Of a stretch of 9,061 bases of DNA, positions 6,800 to 9,061 are shown one piece after another (the stretch's first letter is position 1; the number at the start of each line of letters is the position of its first letter). The notes under the pieces are model-generated. The model searched no databases. It saw only the letters and a list, made by a program, of their open reading frames with translations, and had not been told where the DNA came from. The stretch lies in the NCBI GenBank assembly GCA_021106665.1, contig JAIOTR010000333.1:1-9061 (forward strand), given 5' to 3'. Source of the DNA: Bacteroidales bacterium (GTDB lineage Bacteria > Bacteroidota > Bacteroidia > Bacteroidales > JAADJA01). The translations under genes and the position numbers were made by a program.

Positions 6800-7497
6800 A
6801 GCAGAACAAGCCAAAAATATTATACGTTGAGGATGATCTTTACTTGAGCTATGTAACCAAAGATAACCTGGAGTTAAAGGGCTACGACATCACATTCTGT
6901 AAAGACGGAAAGGAGGCGTTAAAAACCTTCAACAAAAACAACTTCGATCTGTGTATCCTTGACGTGATGCTGCCAAAGATGGATGGCTTTTCGCTTGCAA
7001 GGGAGATCAGGAAAACAAACGAGCATATTCCTATCATTTTTCTTTCGGCTAAATCAATGAAAGAAGATCGAATTGAAGGTTTTGTGTCAGGTGGCGATGA
7101 TTACATCACAAAGCCTTTCAGTATTGAAGAGTTGGTTTTTAAAATTGAAGTTTTCCTGAAAAGAAGCAAGGTCACCCATAATGACAAAAAAACGCCTAAA
7201 GATTACAAAATTGGCAAGTACATCTTTGATTATAAAAACATGCTTCTGTCCTTTGAGGATGATTCAAAGAGGCTTACCATAAGAGAAGCTGACCTTTTAA
7301 GGTATTTGGCACTCAATTCAAATAAAATTCTGAAAAAAGAAGAAATACTAAGGGAAGTGTGGGAAAGCGACAGTTACTTCAACAGCCGTAGCTTAGATGT
7401 TTTTATTTCCAAATTACGAAAGTACCTCAAGAAAGACCCTACCGTTCAAATCAATAACATCCACGGGATAGGGTTTATCCTTGTTATTGACAATTAA
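6796..7497 (+). CDS. OmpR/PhoB-family response regulator, RprY-like
   Basis: The 233-residue protein has a receiver domain (about 7-123) and a C-terminal winged-helix DNA-binding domain (about 138-231). The receiver has the acidic pair D13/D14 within VEDD, the phospho-acceptor D56 in LDVMLPKMDG, S84 at the usual Thr/Ser site and K106 in YITKPFS. The winged helix shows LTIREADLLRYLA, an ILREVW segment, SRSLDVFISKLRKYL and the terminal HGIGF hairpin. The stretch IPIIFLSAKSMKED and EGFVSGGDDYITKPFSIEEL closely resembles RprY of Bacteroides and Porphyromonas, a regulator of stress and envelope genes. It overlaps the kinase gene by four bases and is surely its partner. Its target sites are not known. 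It has no AAA+ domain, so it would not be expected to activate the sigma-54-like promoter at 2923. Confidence 0.95.
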   Translation: MKQNKPKILYVEDDLYLSYVTKDNLELKGYDITFCKDGKEALKTFNKNNFDLCILDVMLPKMDGFSLAREIRKTNEHIPIIFLSAKSMKEDRIEGFVSGGDDYITKPFSIEELVFKIEVFLKRSKVTHNDKKTPKDYKIGKYIFDYKNMLLSFEDDSKRLTIREADLLRYLALNSNKILKKEEILREVWESDSYFNSRSLDVFISKLRKYLKKDPTVQINNIHGIGFILVIDN

Positions 7498-7506
7498 TAT
7501 TGAATA

Positions 7507-7595
7507 GAACGCAGATAACGCTGATTTTGCTGATCTTCACAGATAATACCATTTCTAATCTGCGTTAATCTATTCCATCTGCGTCATCTGCGTTC
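7507..7595. repeat. imperfect inverted repeat of GCAGAT units filling the convergent gap
   Basis: The outer arms 7507-7525 and 7577-7595 match in 17 of 19 positions as inverted copies (GAACGCAGATAACGCTGAT against GAACGCAGATGACGCAGAT). The inner part is looser but keeps the same phrase (CACAGATA on the left, AATCTGCGTTAATC on the right). The element begins 9 bases after the regulator's stop and ends 14 bases before the stop of the minus-strand gene at 7610. A CTATTCC motif occurs at 7570-7576 and again at 7610-7616. Similar ATCTGCG-type intergenic repeats are scattered in many bacterial genomes. It probably folds as a long hairpin and may end transcription from both sides or be a dispersed repeat. 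Confidence 0.7.
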
Positions 7596-7609
7596 CATAA
7601 AATGAGATT

Positions 7610-7972
7610 CTATTCCTTCTCGAAAATGTATGTACTGCAAATTATATTATCCGAATTACCACCAAAACTTGAAACAAGCTTATAGCCTTTTCCCTTTATC
7701 TCATTCAGCTTGTTTTGGATAATCAAAAGGTTAACTCCCATTTTTTTGGCATCCAATTTATTCAATTGGATTTCTTCAATGTTGCCATCCTCATAAATAA
7801 TAACTAAACTTGATGGTTTCGTACCATAAATCTCAGTAGCCTTTACTACCACATATCCATCACCGGCTTCCGGATTTGGTCCCTCACCCGGTGCTGAATT
7901 AAAAGCGGTTAAAGTTACACCTGCTAAAATGATAACTGCAATTACTATTAAACTAATAATACCTCTTTTCAT
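7610..7972 (-). CDS. small exported or membrane-anchored protein of unknown function
   Basis: The 120-residue product begins with a hydrophobic segment (about 4-23, GIISLIVIAVIILAGVTLTA) after MKR. It may be a signal peptide or a single membrane anchor. A Pro/Gly-rich linker (27-39) leads to a compact domain of about 80 residues: YVVVKATEIYG (40-50), SLVIIYEDGNIEEIQL (55-70), an amphipathic helix (about 75-93) and KGYKLVSSFGG plus STYIFEKE (95-120). The pattern of short strands, one helix and a closing KGYKLV...YIFEK recalls small Bacteroidota proteins loosely like DUF4177, but I do not claim membership. The start fits the signal segment. It lies 38 bases downstream of the CotH-type gene on the same strand and could be cotranscribed with it. 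No promoter stands out in that short gap. Confidence 0.82.
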   Translation of the reverse strand: MKRGIISLIVIAVIILAGVTLTAFNSAPGEGPNPEAGDGYVVVKATEIYGTKPSSLVIIYEDGNIEEIQLNKLDAKKMGVNLLIIQNKLNEIKGKGYKLVSSFGGNSDNIICSTYIFEKE

Positions 7973-8010
7973 AAATTTAAATTTTAGATTAGTAATGTTA
8001 TTGATAATAT

Positions 8011-9061
8011 TTAAATAGTGCCAAAATATTCATCTAATTGATCATGGCGCATGTCAATATATATTTCCATAATTTCAATTTCTTCATCATAATTATTATC
8101 ATCATAGTACCAATAGCCATTTACAGGCCATTTCTCAAAGTTTTTTTCAACCAGGCCATCTAAGATTGTTCGGAAATTATCGATTCTGCTTTTTAGCCCC
8201 CCCGGAGTAAATAAATTTTGATTGTTTAATTCATTCCATCTTTCTTTCAACGCAGTTTTATACCAGTCAATTTCCAATAGCCTGCTTATCAGATTAGACC
8301 TTTCCAAATCTAATGGCCTGATCAGATTTAATTCATTATCACCATCACGCCCAAAAGAATGATCATAATCCCACGGAGCTATCCTTAAAGGGGTGCTTGA
8401 ATCAATCTTATATAGATAAAAGTTTTTCAGTATTCCATCGCCATTATTGGAAAGTAAAAGTAGAAGATGCCAATCTATAATATTATCTATATCAAAAATG
8501 TCAGTTATTGTTTCACTGAAAGTACTATTACTACTACTCATAATTAATTCCCTGACATCTTCAATAAAAGCAGTCATATCCCTGTCATCTATATCCGGGT
8601 AAATTTGCTGATAAAAATTGTTTGGAGACTGTGGTATAAATGAATCAATATCAAACCTGAATAAAGGAGGTTCTTTGAAGATAACGGCATTGGTATCCTG
8701 CTTATTTATACCGAGGCTTGACTTATCAAGCTTTTCCATTAGTACGTAAAGTCCATTGTAAGAATCATTCAAATTAACTTCGGCATACTTATATTTTGAG
8801 GATTCGTTATTTGAGTGCATATCGCGGAAAAGATCGTATGAAAGTGTATGACGCATAAAGGTTTTATCAATATAATTAGCATTCAATATCCAATCATCAT
8901 CCGTAGGTAAATTGCCAAGCGGTACATCTTCTTCTAAATCTATTTCAAATGAAAATTTTGGATAAACAATTGAACCGCCTCCTCTACGCTCTATTTTCCC
9001 ATTATAAATAATTAAAGTATCACTATTAATTTCTTCCAAAATCATATCTATTTTGTAATCA
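8011..9061 (-). CDS. CotH-family protein (CotH kinase-like), 5' end outside window
   Basis: The frame is open to the window edge. An ATG at 9045 exists, but codons for DYKID precede it without a stop and the expected signal peptide is missing, so the true start lies beyond the window. Counted from that ATG, residues show the CotH layout: RRGGGSIVYPKFSFEIDL (20-37), WILNANYIDKTFMRHTLSYD (52-71), YNGLYVLMEKLD (96-107), IFKEP (122-126), IDWHLLLLLSNNGDGILKNF (190-209) and RIAPWDYDHSFGRDG (221-235), with the Asp-rich PWDYDHSFG motif near the expected active site. Bacillus CotH phosphorylates spore coat proteins; homologues in non-sporing Bacteroidota are usually secreted and of unknown substrate. 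The C-terminus (DQLDEYFGTI) lacks a T9SS sorting domain and the family's usual extra modules are not seen. The small gene at 7972 follows on the same strand. Confidence 0.88.
   Translation of the reverse strand, partial: DYKIDMILEEINSDTLIIYNGKIERRGGGSIVYPKFSFEIDLEEDVPLGNLPTDDDWILNANYIDKTFMRHTLSYDLFRDMHSNNESSKYKYAEVNLNDSYNGLYVLMEKLDKSSLGINKQDTNAVIFKEPPLFRFDIDSFIPQSPNNFYQQIYPDIDDRDMTAFIEDVRELIMSSSNSTFSETITDIFDIDNIIDWHLLLLLSNNGDGILKNFYLYKIDSSTPLRIAPWDYDHSFGRDGDNELNLIRPLDLERSNLISRLLEIDWYKTALKERWNELNNQNLFTPGGLKSRIDNFRTILDGLVEKNFEKWPVNGYWYYDDNNYDEEIEIMEIYIDMRHDQLDEYFGTI

Noticed and set aside
6398..6814. Minus-strand open frame of 138 codons
   Set aside because: It is antisense to the kinase ATP-binding domain and has no recognisable features.
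9043..9045. ATG as start of the CotH-type protein
   Set aside because: The frame stays open to the window edge and no signal peptide follows this ATG, so it is more likely internal.

Overview
The window looks like chromosomal DNA from a member of the Bacteroidota. It is AT-rich. Two proteins end in type IX secretion (T9SS) type A sorting domains. There is a DUF1080 lipoprotein, an 800-residue MacB/FtsX-type permease and an RprXY-like two-component pair. Shine-Dalgarno sequences are mostly absent, and one gene carries a TAnnTTTG-type -7 element. There are no tRNAs, rRNAs, CRISPR arrays, transposases or phage genes.

Layout: (1) 1-812, minus strand, the 5' part of a lipoprotein with one complete DUF1080 (3-keto-disaccharide hydrolase-like) domain and the beginning of a second, cut by the window edge. 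(2) 1008-1742 plus and 1815-2651 minus, two convergent secreted T9SS cargo proteins sharing a strong bidirectional terminator. (3) 2652-2964, a 313-bp divergent control region. It holds two identical-arm palindromes (TGTTC-N6-GAACA) exactly 21 bp apart and a sigma-54-like -24/-12 element, directly upstream of the permease. (4) 2965-5367, the permease; then a 157-bp gap with a strong hairpin made of two smaller palindromes; then a sensor histidine kinase with a GTG start (5525-6799) and an OmpR/RprY-type response regulator (6796-7497) overlapping it by ATGA. (5) 7507-7595, an imperfect inverted repeat filling the convergent gap. (6) 7610-7972 minus, a small membrane-anchored or exported protein of unknown function, preceded on the same strand by a CotH-family protein (8011-9061) whose 5' end lies outside the window.

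How the genes may work together: the centre looks like an envelope-sensing locus, with a MacB-like permease lacking an adjacent ATPase followed by a kinase-regulator pair. The permease appears to have its own sigma-54/enhancer-type control, which an OmpR-type regulator would not normally drive, so an activator encoded elsewhere is inferred. The flanking genes are secreted or surface proteins with no clear functional link to the centre. The most notable non-coding signals are the paired palindromes with the -24/-12 element, and the double palindrome between permease and kinase. No clearly new system of genes was found.
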